NCBI RefSeq assembly: GCF_006715565.1
Contig: NZ_VFNL01000001.1
Location: 3,224,001-3,288,000, forward strand
Reading direction: 5' to 3'
Length of the DNA stretch: 64,000 nucleotides
Source: Microbacterium sp. SLBN-154
Lineage (GTDB): Bacteria; Actinomycetota; Actinomycetes; Actinomycetales; Microbacteriaceae
Below the pieces are notes generated by a model that saw nothing but the letters and a program-made list of their open reading frames with translations, searched no databases and was not told the DNA's origin. The stretch's first letter is position 1. The number at the start of each line of letters is the position of its first letter. Shown here one piece after another: positions 1 to 8,409 of this stretch. The translations under genes were made by a program, and so were the position numbers.

Positions 1-451
1 TGGTGTCGGCGAAGAAGTCGGTGACATTGCGCAGGGTGTAGGTGAAGACGAATGTCTGACGGCCGGAGAGGAAGTCGTCGGCGCGGGATGTGACGATCAT
101 CCAGTCGCCGTCGGTCTCGACCTCGCTCGGTCGCGGGTCGCCTTCTTCGTCGGTGACCGAGATCAGCTCGGGAAAGGTGGGCTGGCCGTTGTAGTCGGCG
201 GGGATCTCCCGGCGCAGCCCGCGGTTCTGATCCTCGGGGAAGACCGCGACGAACGTCTCGACGACCCGAAGCGTGCTGGTGTCGTCATCGTCACGGCCGA
301 GGGTGTACTCGGCGTGCATGCTCTCGAACACGAAGTCGTCGAGGTCGCCGGAGGCGGAGGCGGGTTGTGCGGAGACCGCCAGGCCGACGAGACCGACGAC
401 CCCCAGGAGGACCGTCAGCACCGTGGCGGTGATCCGACGCGTTCGCGGCAT
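1..451 (-). CDS. DUF2207 domain-containing membrane protein, C-terminus outside window
   Basis: Only the first 150 codons lie in the window; the gene runs off the left edge. The product starts MPRTRRITATVLTVLLG, a basic N-terminus followed by a hydrophobic segment and an SAQPASAS region, which looks like a signal peptide. The next part (FVFESMHAEYTLGRDDDDTS, then LRREIPADYNGQP) resembles the N-terminal extracellular DUF2207 domain (YciQ-like predicted membrane proteins). The function of that family is not known. The start is the ATG at 449-451. It is divergent from the MarR gene, with only 48 bp between the two starts. Confidence 0.75.
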   Translation of the reverse strand, partial: MPRTRRITATVLTVLLGVVGLVGLAVSAQPASASGDLDDFVFESMHAEYTLGRDDDDTSTLRVVETFVAVFPEDQNRGLRREIPADYNGQPTFPELISVTDEEGDPRPSEVETDGDWMIVTSRADDFLSGRQTFVFTYTLRNVTDFFADT

Positions 452-499
452 GCGCTCAGCCTAGATGGCGGCGTCGCCGCCACCGGATACCCTGGGGCC

Positions 500-943
500 G
501 TGAACGATCGTCGTCTCGCCGTCGAGGCGTGGGAAAGCCTTTTTCGTGCGCAGCACGAGCTGTTCGCCGATCTCGGCCGCGACTTCAGCGATGCGCCGCT
601 GCAGCAGGGCGAGTACGACGTGCTGCTGACGGTGACCCGGGCGCCCGACATGACCGCGCGGCTGCGTGACATCACGCGGCTGATGCTGGTCAGTCAGCCC
701 TCGGTGTCGCGCCTGGTCGACCGGATGGTCGCCCGTGGATACGTCACGAAGCGTCCCGATCCCGATGATGGACGCGGGTCGCTCGTCCGCGCGACGGAGG
801 CGGGCGCCCGCGCATTCCGCGAAGTGGCACGGGTGCATGCCGCCCACATCGCGGAGCGGATGTCGGCGCTGAACGAGTCCGAGCTCGCCCAACTGCGCGA
901 ACTCACCACGAAGCTGCGGGCGCACAACACTCCCGCCGGGTGA
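500..943 (+). CDS. MarR family transcriptional regulator
   Basis: A 147-residue winged-helix regulator. The central part (RLRDITRLMLVSQPSVSRLV, then DRMVARGYVTKRPDPDDGRG) is the MarR helix-turn-helix and wing with the typical DxRG-type turn; flanking helices would form the dimer. I chose the GTG at 500 because family homology begins there. The sequence TACCCT sits 6 nt upstream (488-493) and no ribosome binding site is visible, which suits a leaderless transcript. Its target is unknown; the divergent DUF2207 gene is the nearest candidate. The stop codon lies inside a strong hairpin. Confidence 0.85.
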   Translation: MNDRRLAVEAWESLFRAQHELFADLGRDFSDAPLQQGEYDVLLTVTRAPDMTARLRDITRLMLVSQPSVSRLVDRMVARGYVTKRPDPDDGRGSLVRATEAGARAFREVARVHAAHIAERMSALNESELAQLRELTTKLRAHNTPAG

Positions 944-960
944 GGTCCCGACGGGAGTGT
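927..960 (+). terminator. Hairpin overlapping the MarR stop codon
   Basis: The arms ACACTCCCG and CGGGAGTGT pair outside an inner CGGG/CCCG pairing, with single unpaired bases and a 6-nt loop that contains the MarR stop codon. It separates the MarR gene from the convergent hsp20 gene and could stop transcription from both sides. There is no clear U-tract, as is common in high-GC actinobacteria. Confidence 0.55.
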
Positions 961-988
961 CGTGAGGCGTTCCGCAGACCGGAATGCG

Positions 989-1462
989 TTACTGCTCGAC
1001 CGGCTGCGGGTGGTCTGCCGTGCTCGACGCCGACGCACTCTCGTGCGCCTGCAGCACCTGTGCACCGTTCTCGGTGGCGACCTCGATCTTGCGCGGCTTG
1101 GCCTTCTCGCTCACCGGGATGGTGACGCTGAGCACGCCGTTGTTGTAGCTCGCCGAGATGCGGTCGGTGTCGATGCCCTGTCCGAGGTTCAGCTGCCGCA
1201 CGAAGCTCGCGGCCTCGCGCTCACGGGTGATCCACTTGACGCCGTCGCCGGCGCTGAGCGTGCGCTCGGCGCGGATGGTCAGCAGCTGACCGTCCACGTC
1301 GATGTCGACCGAGCCGGGGTCGATGCCGGGCAGGTCGGCGGTGAGCACATAGTGGTCACCGTCGCGGTAGAGGTCCATCGGCATGCGGCGAGGACCGCGA
1401 CGGGCATCGAAGAAGCTCGTCGCGAGACGGTCGAGGTCACGGAACGGGTCGTACGTCGCCAT
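989..1462 (-). CDS. Hsp20/alpha-crystallin family small heat-shock protein
   Basis: A 157-residue ATP-independent holdase chaperone. The N-terminus MATYDPFRDLDRLATSFFD is typical of actinobacterial Hsp18/Hsp20. The alpha-crystallin domain runs from about residue 32 to 125 (YVLTADLPGIDPGSVDIDVD near its start, and ASYNNGVLSVTIPVSEKAKP carrying the conserved A-x-x-x-N-GVL signature near its end). A C-terminal tail rich in Ala, Ser and Gln follows. The ribosome binding site GAAGGAGA precedes the ATG. The upstream region has both a HAIR and a CIRCE element, so heat induction through HspR and HrcA is likely. Confidence 0.93.
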   Translation of the reverse strand: MATYDPFRDLDRLATSFFDARRGPRRMPMDLYRDGDHYVLTADLPGIDPGSVDIDVDGQLLTIRAERTLSAGDGVKWITREREAASFVRQLNLGQGIDTDRISASYNNGVLSVTIPVSEKAKPRKIEVATENGAQVLQAHESASASSTADHPQPVEQ

Positions 1463-1494
1463 GTTCGGTCTCCTTCACTGGACGAAATCCGGAA

Positions 1495-1515
1495 CTTGAG
1501 TCATCTTGGCTCAAG
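1495..1515 (-). promoter_or_regulatory. HAIR element (HspR operator) upstream of hsp20
   Basis: CTTGAGT, seven bases, then GCTCAAG. The known HspR-associated inverted repeat is CTTGAGT-N7-ACTCAAG, so only one base differs. It lies 33 bp upstream of the hsp20 start, between the CIRCE element and the gene. Confidence 0.85.
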
Positions 1516-1525
1516 TACGACCAGA

Positions 1526-1552
1526 TTAGCACTCGAGGGTTGAGAGTGCTAA
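1526..1552 (-). promoter_or_regulatory. CIRCE element (HrcA operator) upstream of hsp20
   Basis: TTAGCACTC, nine bases, then GAGTGCTAA: an exact match to the CIRCE consensus bound by the heat-shock repressor HrcA. Read toward hsp20, its proximal arm ends in TAATCT, which could be a -10 box, so bound HrcA would cover the promoter. It directly abuts the arabinofuranosidase terminator hairpin. Confidence 0.93.
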
Positions 1553-1589
1553 GAGCCCAGGCGTTCGCCGTCAGCGAACGCCTGGGCTC
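1553..1589 (-). terminator. Terminator after the arabinofuranosidase gene
   Basis: A perfect 16-bp stem (1553-1568 with 1574-1589, arms starting GAGCCCAGGCGTTCGC) with a 5-nt loop. It begins 5 bp past the stop codon of the GH51 gene and would insulate the heat-shock promoter from sugar-operon transcription. Confidence 0.85.
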
Positions 1590-1593
1590 TTCT

Positions 1594-3108
1594 TCATTCG
1601 GCGGTGAGAACCGTCCACGAGCAGGGGGGCAGCGTGACGGAGAGGGCCCCGTCGGCGACCTTCACCGAGTCGTTGGCCTTCGGCGTCACCCGGTCGGGCT
1701 GTTCGAGCGTGTTCGCCGCGTGGATGTCGTCGTCGAAGATCGACGTGGCCTCGGCCGACGACACCCCGCCGGCGAGAGCGGCGGAGTCGATCTCGAGGGT
1801 GACCTCGTCGGTCAGGCTGCGGTTGACGGCGAAGACCGTGATGGCGCCGCTGTCAGGGTCGATGGTCGCGACGGCGTCGACGAGCGGCACGTCGCCGAAC
1901 TTCGCCGTCACGTACGTGGGGCTGTCGAGCTTCAGCTCGAGGGCGACACCCCGCGCGAGCTGCGAGGTCAGCGAGAAGGGATAGAACGTCGTCTGACGCC
2001 AGGCCGGACCGCCGGGCTCGGTCATGATCGGCGCGATGACGTTCACCAGCTGCGCGAGGCTCGCCGACGTCACCCGGTCGGCGTGCCGGATGAGCGAGAT
2101 CATGAGGCTTCCGAAGACGACGGCGTCGAGCACGGTGTACCGGTCTTCGAGCAGCCTCGGTGCGACCGGCCAGTCCGCGACATCCGTGATCTTGTCGACC
2201 TCGTTGTAGCGCGACTGGTACCAGACGTTCCACTCATCGAAGGAGATGTTGATCGTCTTCCCGCTCCGCTTCATCGCCTTGACGTGGTCGGCGGTGGCCA
2301 CGACCGCCTCGATGAAGCGATCCATGTCGACGCCCGAAGCCAGGAAGCTCGCCAGGTCGTCACCCTCGGGCTCGTAGTACGCGTGGCAGGAGATGTAGTC
2401 GACGTTGTCGTACGTGTGCTCCAGGACGATGCGCTCCCACTCGCCGAACGTCGGCATTCCCGCACCCGAGCTGCCGCAGACGACGAGCTCGAGATCCGGG
2501 TCGACCTGACGCAGCGCGCGCGCAGTCGTGGCGGCGAGCTGCGCGTAGTTCTCCGCCGTGCTGTAGCCCAGCTGCCACGGCCCGTCCATCTCGTTGCCGA
2601 GACACCACATGCGGATGTCGTGAGGTTCGGGGTGTCCGTTGGCGACGCGCTCGTCGGAGAGCCGGGTGCCGGAGCGGATGTTGGCGTACTCCAGCACGTC
2701 GAGAGCCTCGAGCACGCCGCGGGTGCCGAGGTTCACGGCGTACATCAGCTCGCCGTCGACCTTCTTCATCCACGACGCGAACTCGTCGAGGCCGATCTCG
2801 TTCGTCTCGGTCGAGTGCCACGCCAGGTCCAGACGGCGGGGCCGCTCCTCGCGTGGTCCGACACCGTCCTCCCACCGGTACCCCGAGACGAAGTTCCCGC
2901 CGGGGTAGCGGATCGCGGACACGCCGAGCTCGCGCACGAGATCGATGACGTCGGTGCGGAAGCCTTCCTCATCAGCCGAGGGGTGACCCGGCTCGTAGAT
3001 GCCGTCGTAGACGCACCGCCCGAGATGCTCGACGAAGGAGCCGAACAGACGTCGGTTGATGGGGCCGACGGCGAAGTGCGGGTCGATGGTGAGATGTGCG
3101 CGGATCAT
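1594..3108 (-). CDS. abfA: Alpha-N-arabinofuranosidase, GH51
   Basis: A 504-residue cytoplasmic glycosidase that releases L-arabinose from arabino-oligosaccharides. The N-terminus (FAVGPINRRLFGSFVEHLGR) and CVYDGIYEPGHPSADEEGFR are typical of GH51. The acid/base Glu lies in CLGNEMDGPWQ and the nucleophile Glu in ISFDEWNVWY; a C-terminal beta-sandwich follows the (beta/alpha)8 barrel. Length and motifs match the family, and there is no signal peptide, so substrates must be imported. It is the last gene of a group with two ABC permeases and a binding protein, and its product would feed the araDBA operon nearby. Confidence 0.93.
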   Translation of the reverse strand: MIRAHLTIDPHFAVGPINRRLFGSFVEHLGRCVYDGIYEPGHPSADEEGFRTDVIDLVRELGVSAIRYPGGNFVSGYRWEDGVGPREERPRRLDLAWHSTETNEIGLDEFASWMKKVDGELMYAVNLGTRGVLEALDVLEYANIRSGTRLSDERVANGHPEPHDIRMWCLGNEMDGPWQLGYSTAENYAQLAATTARALRQVDPDLELVVCGSSGAGMPTFGEWERIVLEHTYDNVDYISCHAYYEPEGDDLASFLASGVDMDRFIEAVVATADHVKAMKRSGKTINISFDEWNVWYQSRYNEVDKITDVADWPVAPRLLEDRYTVLDAVVFGSLMISLIRHADRVTSASLAQLVNVIAPIMTEPGGPAWRQTTFYPFSLTSQLARGVALELKLDSPTYVTAKFGDVPLVDAVATIDPDSGAITVFAVNRSLTDEVTLEIDSAALAGGVSSAEATSIFDDDIHAANTLEQPDRVTPKANDSVKVADGALSVTLPPCSWTVLTAE

Positions 3109-3161
3109 TCTTCTCTTTCGGAAAACGCGGGTTCAGCAGGACGTTCGGCGCAGGCCGAGGT

Positions 3162-4091
3162 TCACTTGAGGCTTCCGATCGCCAGCCCGCCCCGCCAGTA
3201 CCGCTGGAGGGTCAGGAACGCGATGATCAGCGGGATCACCGAGACGAGCGAGCCGAGGATGATGATGCTCCACAGGGTCTGGCCTCCCGCCGCGCCATAG
3301 GACGAGGCGGTGGACTGCCAGAGGCCGATCCCGACCGTCACGGGGAACAGCCGGTTGTCCGAGAGCATGACCAGCGGCAAGAAGTAGTTGTTCCACGACG
3401 CCACGACCGACAGCAGCAGCACCGTCACCATCGCGGGCCTCAGAAGCGGCAGGGCGACCGTCACGAACGTGCGCAACTCGCCCGCACCGTCCACGCGCGC
3501 AGCGTCGAGCAGCTCGTCGGGCACGGCATCCCGCGCGTACACGCACATCAGATACACACCGAACGGGTTGAGCAGGGTCGGGAGGATCACCGCCCAGATG
3601 GTGTTCGTGAGCCCGGCTTCGGCGAACAGGACGAAGGTCGGGATGACCAGCGCGGTCGTGGGCACCATGACCGCACCCAGGATGACGGCGAAGCCGAACC
3701 GGCGCCCCGCGAAGCTGTACTTCGCGAAGCCGTACCCGGCGAGCACCGCGAGCACCGTCGCCCCGATGCCGCCCGCCAGGGCGTAGAGGGCGGAGTTGCC
3801 GAGCCAGCGGGCGTAGATGCCGCCGCTGTAGGTGAACAGATCGGTGAAGTTCTGGACGTAGTCGATGTTGTCGCCGAACCACAGCGCGCTTCCCCCGCCG
3901 AACAGGCTCGCGGCATCCTTCGAACTGTTGACGATCAGCCACCAGAACGGGATGAGGAAGTAGATCATCAGAAGGGCGAGGACGATGTTGAGCGGGATGC
4001 GACCGCCGACGCGTCGGGGATCGGATCGCCGTTCGACGAGCTTGCCCGAAGCGCGCCGCGTTTTCGGACGCTCGACCGGTGTGACGCTCAT
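3162..4091 (-). CDS. Carbohydrate ABC transporter permease (MalG/AraQ type)
   Basis: A 309-residue inner-membrane subunit with about six membrane segments, the first at LNIVLALLMIYFLIPFWWLI. The cytoplasmic EAA loop is visible as ELLDAARVDGAGELRTFVTV followed by ALPLLRPA. It ends in the usual MalG-type hydrophobic tail (RYWRGGLAIGSLK). Its start overlaps the stop of the partner permease by 4 bp, so the two are probably translationally coupled. With the binding protein it forms a CUT1-type importer, probably for arabinosides given the adjacent GH51 enzyme. No ATPase gene is linked; a shared MsiK-like ATPase elsewhere is expected. Confidence 0.9.
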   Translation of the reverse strand: MSVTPVERPKTRRASGKLVERRSDPRRVGGRIPLNIVLALLMIYFLIPFWWLIVNSSKDAASLFGGGSALWFGDNIDYVQNFTDLFTYSGGIYARWLGNSALYALAGGIGATVLAVLAGYGFAKYSFAGRRFGFAVILGAVMVPTTALVIPTFVLFAEAGLTNTIWAVILPTLLNPFGVYLMCVYARDAVPDELLDAARVDGAGELRTFVTVALPLLRPAMVTVLLLSVVASWNNYFLPLVMLSDNRLFPVTVGIGLWQSTASSYGAAGGQTLWSIIILGSLVSVIPLIIAFLTLQRYWRGGLAIGSLK

Positions 4092-5035
4092 GAGATGAAG
4101 CTCCCTCGCTTGCGGGTCGCGAACAGGAAGATGTACACGCAGATGAAGACCACCGCGCCCAGCGCGAACGAGATCGCGGAACCGTAGTTGTCGTTGGCCA
4201 ACGAGAAGGCCTGCTGGTACGCGTACATGTTCGGCGTGAAGTCATTCGGGATGGCTCCGGCCGCCAATTGCTGGAGGATCTTCGGCTCGTTGAAGAACTG
4301 CAGCGTCCCGATGAGGGCGAAGACCAGGATGAGCAGGAGCGCCGGCGCGATGAGGGGGATCTTGATGCGCAGGACGATCTGCCACTGCGACGCGCCGTCG
4401 ATACGGGCCGCCTCGTACAGCGTCGGGTCGATTCCCTGGAGCGCCGCGTAGAGGATGATCATGTAGTAGCCGGCCCACTGCCACGTCACGATGTTGAGCA
4501 GGCCGTAGAAGATAAGGTTGCTGCTGAGGAAGTTCGGTGCCGTCGCGCCGAAGATCCCGAAGATCTCCGCCAGCGGGCCGAAGTTGCTGCTGTAGAGGAA
4601 CCCCCACATCAGGGCACCGATGACGGTGGGGATCGCATACGGCATGAAGATCATGAGCCGCGAGAAGCGGGCGAACCGCGTGGTCATGATGTCGAGCATC
4701 AGCGCCACCGCGAGGGAGACGGCCATCTGCAGCGGGATGAGCACCAGCGAGAAGCTGATGACGAACCACGCCCCGCTGAGGAACGACGGATCGGTGAACG
4801 CCTTGATGTAGTTGTCGAACAGCACGAACCGCTCCCCGCCGATCAGCGAGGACTGGAACATGCTCAGGTAGAACGCGAATCCGATCGGCAGGACGAGCAG
4901 CGCGAGGAAGACGACGGCGAACGGCCCGACGAAGAGCCATCCGATCAGGTTCTGCCGTGCGGCGCTGGAGCGGCGGCGTCCCTTCTTGTTGTGTGTGGCG
5001 CGTTCGCGCTCCGGTGTTGCGAGTGTGACGGTCAT
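4088..5035 (-). CDS. Carbohydrate ABC transporter permease (MalF/AraP type)
   Basis: A 315-residue permease with a basic N-terminus (ATHNKKGRRRSSAARQ) and six predicted membrane segments, the first at NLIGWLFVGPFAVVFLALLV. The EAA loop appears as TLYEAARIDGASQWQIVLRI followed by KIPLIAP. I chose the ATG at 5033-5035 because homology starts there; an in-frame extension upstream would read through an intergenic hairpin. It pairs with the downstream MalG-type subunit as the heterodimeric channel of the sugar importer. Confidence 0.9.
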   Translation of the reverse strand: MTVTLATPERERATHNKKGRRRSSAARQNLIGWLFVGPFAVVFLALLVLPIGFAFYLSMFQSSLIGGERFVLFDNYIKAFTDPSFLSGAWFVISFSLVLIPLQMAVSLAVALMLDIMTTRFARFSRLMIFMPYAIPTVIGALMWGFLYSSNFGPLAEIFGIFGATAPNFLSSNLIFYGLLNIVTWQWAGYYMIILYAALQGIDPTLYEAARIDGASQWQIVLRIKIPLIAPALLLILVFALIGTLQFFNEPKILQQLAAGAIPNDFTPNMYAYQQAFSLANDNYGSAISFALGAVVFICVYIFLFATRKRGSFIS

Positions 5036-5066
5036 AGTTGGCCTCCGGTGCGAGGGGTGGGGGTGA

Positions 5067-5096
5067 GGGTCGGACCGCGGCAGCGCGGTCCGACCC
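5067..5096 (-). terminator. Intercistronic hairpin between binding-protein and permease genes
   Basis: A perfect 13-bp stem (GGGTCGGACCGCG with its complement) and 4-nt loop, in the 73-bp gap after the binding-protein stop. Such a hairpin can act as a partial terminator or stabilise the upstream mRNA, giving more binding protein than permease. This effect is inferred. Confidence 0.65.
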
Positions 5097-5108
5097 CCTC
5101 CCGTCACC

Positions 5109-6485
5109 TCAATCGACGACGGTGAATCCCTGCTCTTCGGCGTAGGCCACGAGGTCGGCCTGGAGGGCGTCGGCCGCCTCCGAGCCGGTCGCGGAACCGT
5201 CGTTGATCCGTGCGAGCTGTTCGGTCAGCGCGGAGTAGTAGTACTGCCCGATCGGCGTGTACACCATGCCGGTGTACGCGTTCGCGGCGGGAACGTAGAC
5301 CTCCTTGTTGGCCTGCTGGCCGTTGAAGAAGGGCACCTCGTAATCCTGGAACTCCGGGGAGTCGAGGACGTCGACGTTCAGCGGGAAGATGATCTGCTCG
5401 CGCCAGCCCTGATCGAGCGACGCCTGGTCGGCGTAGACGCCGAAGGCCACCTGGGCGGCGAGCTCGGGGTCACTGGCCTGGCTGGTCACCGCGAACGCGG
5501 AACCACCCCAGTTGATCGCGATCGGGTCGGCAGGATCCCACTGCGGCATCGGAGCCGTGGCCCAGACACCCGCGTCCGCGCCCTCACCGACGCCGGCGCC
5601 CTGCAGGTACCCGGGGGCCCATGCGGCCGACAGGTAGGTGGCGTAATCTCCGCCGATCACGCCGGAGATGTACTCCGGGGTGAACTGATCCTGCGTGCCC
5701 ACCAGGTCCTCCGAGACGAGGTTCGCCCAGTAGTCGAGCATGTCCTTGATGGCCGGGTCATCGAGGTTGATCGAGATCTCACCCTCGTTCTCGGGGGTGT
5801 AGGTGAAGGGCTCCGCTCCGGTCTGATACATCAGCGCCGTGACGAAGGCGGGCTGGTTCGCCGCGAAGTCGGCGAAGTACGGCCCACCGGCGTCACGGAC
5901 GGTACGGGCAGCTGCTTCGAACTCCTCCCACGTGGTGGGCGGTGTGATGCCGTACTCCTCGAAGATGTCGGTGCGGTAGATCATGCCCATGGGGCCACCG
6001 TCGATCGGAGCGCCGTAGATGCCGTCGCCGACGGAGACGTCCTGCCACGCGCCTTCGCTGAAGTTGTCCTGGACCTCTTCGTAGCCGAGGTCCCGCAGGT
6101 CGACGAAGGCACCCTGGACCTGGAAGCTCGGGATGCGGTCGGACTCGACCATCACGACGTCCGCGGCACCGCTGCCGGCGGAGACGGCGGTCTGCAGCCG
6201 CTCGTATGCGGGGCCGCCGGCTCCCACGTTCGTCCAGCAGACCTGGACTTCGTCGTTGGCCTCGTTGAAGTTGTCGGCGACGTCTTCCATGTTGGGGTAC
6301 CACGCCCACAGCGTGACCACCGGCAGGTCGGGCTTGGGGATGGTGTTCTCGCAGTTACTGGCGCCGTTTCCGCCTCCGGCGTCTCCGCCGCCGGCGTCTC
6401 CGCCGCCGCCTCCATTCGAGCAGGCAGCAAGGCCGGTGGCGAGCGCGATCGTTGCCATGGCAGCAAGGACTGGCTTCGTCTTCAC
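5109..6485 (-). CDS. Extracellular sugar-binding lipoprotein of ABC transporter
   Basis: A 458-residue solute-binding protein of the family-1 (CUT1) type. It begins MKTKPVLAAMATIALATG and has a lipobox LAAC with Cys at about residue 22, followed by a Gly-rich linker (SNGGGGGDAGGGDAGGG), so it should be a membrane-anchored lipoprotein. VTLWAWYPNMEDVADNFNEA and GAPIDGGPMGMIYRTDIFEE are characteristic of sugar-binding proteins. It is the first gene of the importer/GH51 group and sits opposite a LacI regulator, with a palindromic operator between them. The substrate is inferred to be an arabinose-containing oligosaccharide. Confidence 0.9.
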   Translation of the reverse strand: MKTKPVLAAMATIALATGLAACSNGGGGGDAGGGDAGGGNGASNCENTIPKPDLPVVTLWAWYPNMEDVADNFNEANDEVQVCWTNVGAGGPAYERLQTAVSAGSGAADVVMVESDRIPSFQVQGAFVDLRDLGYEEVQDNFSEGAWQDVSVGDGIYGAPIDGGPMGMIYRTDIFEEYGITPPTTWEEFEAAARTVRDAGGPYFADFAANQPAFVTALMYQTGAEPFTYTPENEGEISINLDDPAIKDMLDYWANLVSEDLVGTQDQFTPEYISGVIGGDYATYLSAAWAPGYLQGAGVGEGADAGVWATAPMPQWDPADPIAINWGGSAFAVTSQASDPELAAQVAFGVYADQASLDQGWREQIIFPLNVDVLDSPEFQDYEVPFFNGQQANKEVYVPAANAYTGMVYTPIGQYYYSALTEQLARINDGSATGSEAADALQADLVAYAEEQGFTVVD

Positions 6486-6580
6486 GGGGATTCCTTTCGG
6501 GGTTGCGGGACTTCTTCGTCGGTGCGCGACCTACTTCCCGCGCGTCGGCGCGCCAGGGGATGTCGCCATCCGGGAAGCAT

Positions 6581-6607
6581 TTCCAACGTTGTATTCCAAC
6601 GTTGGAA
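6581..6607. promoter_or_regulatory. LacI-type operator between sugar-binding protein and LacI genes
   Basis: A perfect 14-bp palindrome TTCCAACGTTGGAA (6594-6607), preceded by a second partial copy TTCCAACGTTG (6581-6591). The central CG with symmetric arms is usual for LacI-family operators. It lies in the divergent intergenic region about 95-110 bp from the transporter start and 134 bp from the LacI start, so it probably controls both. Confidence 0.75.
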
Positions 6608-6740
6608 AAAGATTGGCACGGGCCCGGATTCGTGTCAAGGTGCTCTTATCACCCGACGACCCCCGCACGGATGCGGGACGGCTCGCAGCACGGCGAAGAA
6701 GCCCTAGGGTGGAGGAGAAAGCGGAGTCAGGAGCACGCCC

Positions 6741-7784
6741 ATGGGCCCCACGTTGCACGACGTCGCCCGCGTCGCCGGCGTGTCGATCAAGACGGTGTCC
6801 AACGTCATCAACGACCATCCGCACGTGCGGCCCGGTACGCGCGATCGGGTCAACGAGGCGATCGCACAGCTCGATTACCGCCCCAACCTCTCTGCGCGCG
6901 GACTGCGGTCCGGACGCACCGGGGTCATCGGGCTCGCCGTCCCGTCCCTGCGGGAGAACTACTTCGCCGAACTCGCCGACGCGGTGATCCGCGCGGCGGA
7001 GGCCCGCGGGCTGGGCGTGATGGTGGAGCAGACCGGTGGCCAGCGCGAGGCCGAGGTGCGTGCCGTGTCGGGCAGCCGCCCGCGCTTCCTCGACGGGCTG
7101 CTCTTCAGCCCCGTGAGCCTCGGTCAGGCCGATGCCTCTTTGCTCACCGCGGACGGGCCGCTCGTGCTGCTGGGCGAGCGGATCTTCGGCGGGCCGACCG
7201 ATCACGTCACGATGCACAACATGACGTCCGCCCAAGCCGCCGTCGAGCACCTCATCGACATCGGCCGCCGCCGCATCGCCCTCATCGGCGCCGACCCGCG
7301 TCACCGCGACGACGAGGCGAACTCTGCGAATCTGCGGTTACGGGGCTACCGTCGCGCGCTCGAGCGGGCAGGGCTCCCCTTCGACCCGGTCCTCGTCCGT
7401 CCGACGGTCATGTCCGACTGGAACCGCGCCGGCGGCGCGGCGGCCATCCACCGCCTTGTGGCGGACGGCGTGGACTTCGACGCCGTCTTCGCCCTCACCG
7501 ACACCCTGGGTTTGGGCGTGCTTCGCGCACTGGGCGAGGAGGGCCTCCGCGTACCGGAGGACGTCGCCGTCATCGGGTTCGACAACATCGACGAGAGCAA
7601 ATACTCCGTCCCCTCGATGTCGACGATCGACACCGGTCGGGATGAGATCGCTGCGATCGCGGTCGACCGCCTGATCGAGCGCATCAAGGAGAAGGGCGAG
7701 CGCCGACCGCCCGAGACGTACAAACCGGACTTCCGCGTCGTGCGACGCGAGTCCACGGGCTTCGCCAGCGCCGACTCCGACTGA
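6741..7784 (+). CDS. LacI family transcriptional regulator (arabinoside transporter)
   Basis: A 347-residue repressor. The N-terminal helix-turn-helix (TLHDVARVAGVSIKTVSNVI) is followed by the hinge helix region RPNLSARGLRSGRTGVIGLA. The rest is a periplasmic-binding-protein-like effector domain, ending with the usual VAVIGFDNIDESKYSVPSMS segment. It is divergent from the sugar transporter/GH51 group with a palindromic operator in between. Its inducer is probably arabinose or an arabino-oligosaccharide. The ribosome binding site is weak (AGGAG about 9 nt before the ATG). Confidence 0.9.
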   Translation: MGPTLHDVARVAGVSIKTVSNVINDHPHVRPGTRDRVNEAIAQLDYRPNLSARGLRSGRTGVIGLAVPSLRENYFAELADAVIRAAEARGLGVMVEQTGGQREAEVRAVSGSRPRFLDGLLFSPVSLGQADASLLTADGPLVLLGERIFGGPTDHVTMHNMTSAQAAVEHLIDIGRRRIALIGADPRHRDDEANSANLRLRGYRRALERAGLPFDPVLVRPTVMSDWNRAGGAAAIHRLVADGVDFDAVFALTDTLGLGVLRALGEEGLRVPEDVAVIGFDNIDESKYSVPSMSTIDTGRDEIAAIAVDRLIERIKEKGERRPPETYKPDFRVVRRESTGFASADSD

Positions 7785-7795
7785 CATCGCGCCCG

Positions 7796-8401
7796 TCAGC
7801 CGCCGTATCGCTCGCTCGACACGATCTGCTGGGCTGCGCGACGAAGCGCCAGCAGCAGCGGTTCGGTCAAGACGGTGCCGAGCACGACGTATCGCACCGC
7901 ACTTTCGACCGAATCATCCGGGATGCCGGCGATCTCCGCGTCGGCGATCTGCCGCGCCGAACGGACGTACGCGTCGAGGACATCGACCGGCACACGGAAG
8001 CCCGCCCGCTCGAGGGTCGCGAGCGCCACGGCGAGCCCGCCGAGCAGGCGAGGCTCGCATGTGCCGGGCTCTCCACCCAGACGCTCGTACAGATCCTCAG
8101 CACTGGCGGTGTCGATGTCGTCGGGCACGCTGGGGGTCACGGCGCTGTGGGCGATGCCGAGCAGATCGTACGATCCCGCCGGCGGGTCATCGAGCGCCGC
8201 GACGACGTTGCGGATCTCCGCCACACTGACCCCTGCGGCCACGAGCGCCCGCACGACCCGGAGCCGTTCGACGTGTCGCGGGCCGTAGTCGGCCTGGGTG
8301 GCCGCCGTGCGGACCCCTTCGGGCAGCAGTCCTTCGCGCAGGTAGTACTTGATGGTCGGCACGGCGACATCCGCTGTGGCCGCGAGCTCAGAGATGCGCA
8401 T
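7796..8401 (-). CDS. MerR family transcriptional regulator
   Basis: A 201-residue protein with the MerR winged helix at its N-terminus (MRISELAATADVAVPTIKYY, then LREGLLPEG) and the second helix pair around RHVERLRVVRALVAAGVSVA. The C-terminal 120 residues are an alpha-helical domain of the kind seen in TetR-like MerR fusions; no metal-binding cysteines are evident, so a metal sensor is unlikely. It is divergent from the DUF4188 gene, and two dyad repeats lie between them, which it probably binds. Confidence 0.88.
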   Translation of the reverse strand: MRISELAATADVAVPTIKYYLREGLLPEGVRTAATQADYGPRHVERLRVVRALVAAGVSVAEIRNVVAALDDPPAGSYDLLGIAHSAVTPSVPDDIDTASAEDLYERLGGEPGTCEPRLLGGLAVALATLERAGFRVPVDVLDAYVRSARQIADAEIAGIPDDSVESAVRYVVLGTVLTEPLLLALRRAAQQIVSSERYGG

Positions 8402-8409
8402 ATGCCTCC

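Noticed and set aside
1540..3300. A 586-codon open frame on the + strand across the GH51 gene
   Set aside because: It is antisense to a clear arabinofuranosidase with catalytic motifs; long antisense frames are expected at this GC content, and its translation is rich in Arg, Asp and Val with no domain.
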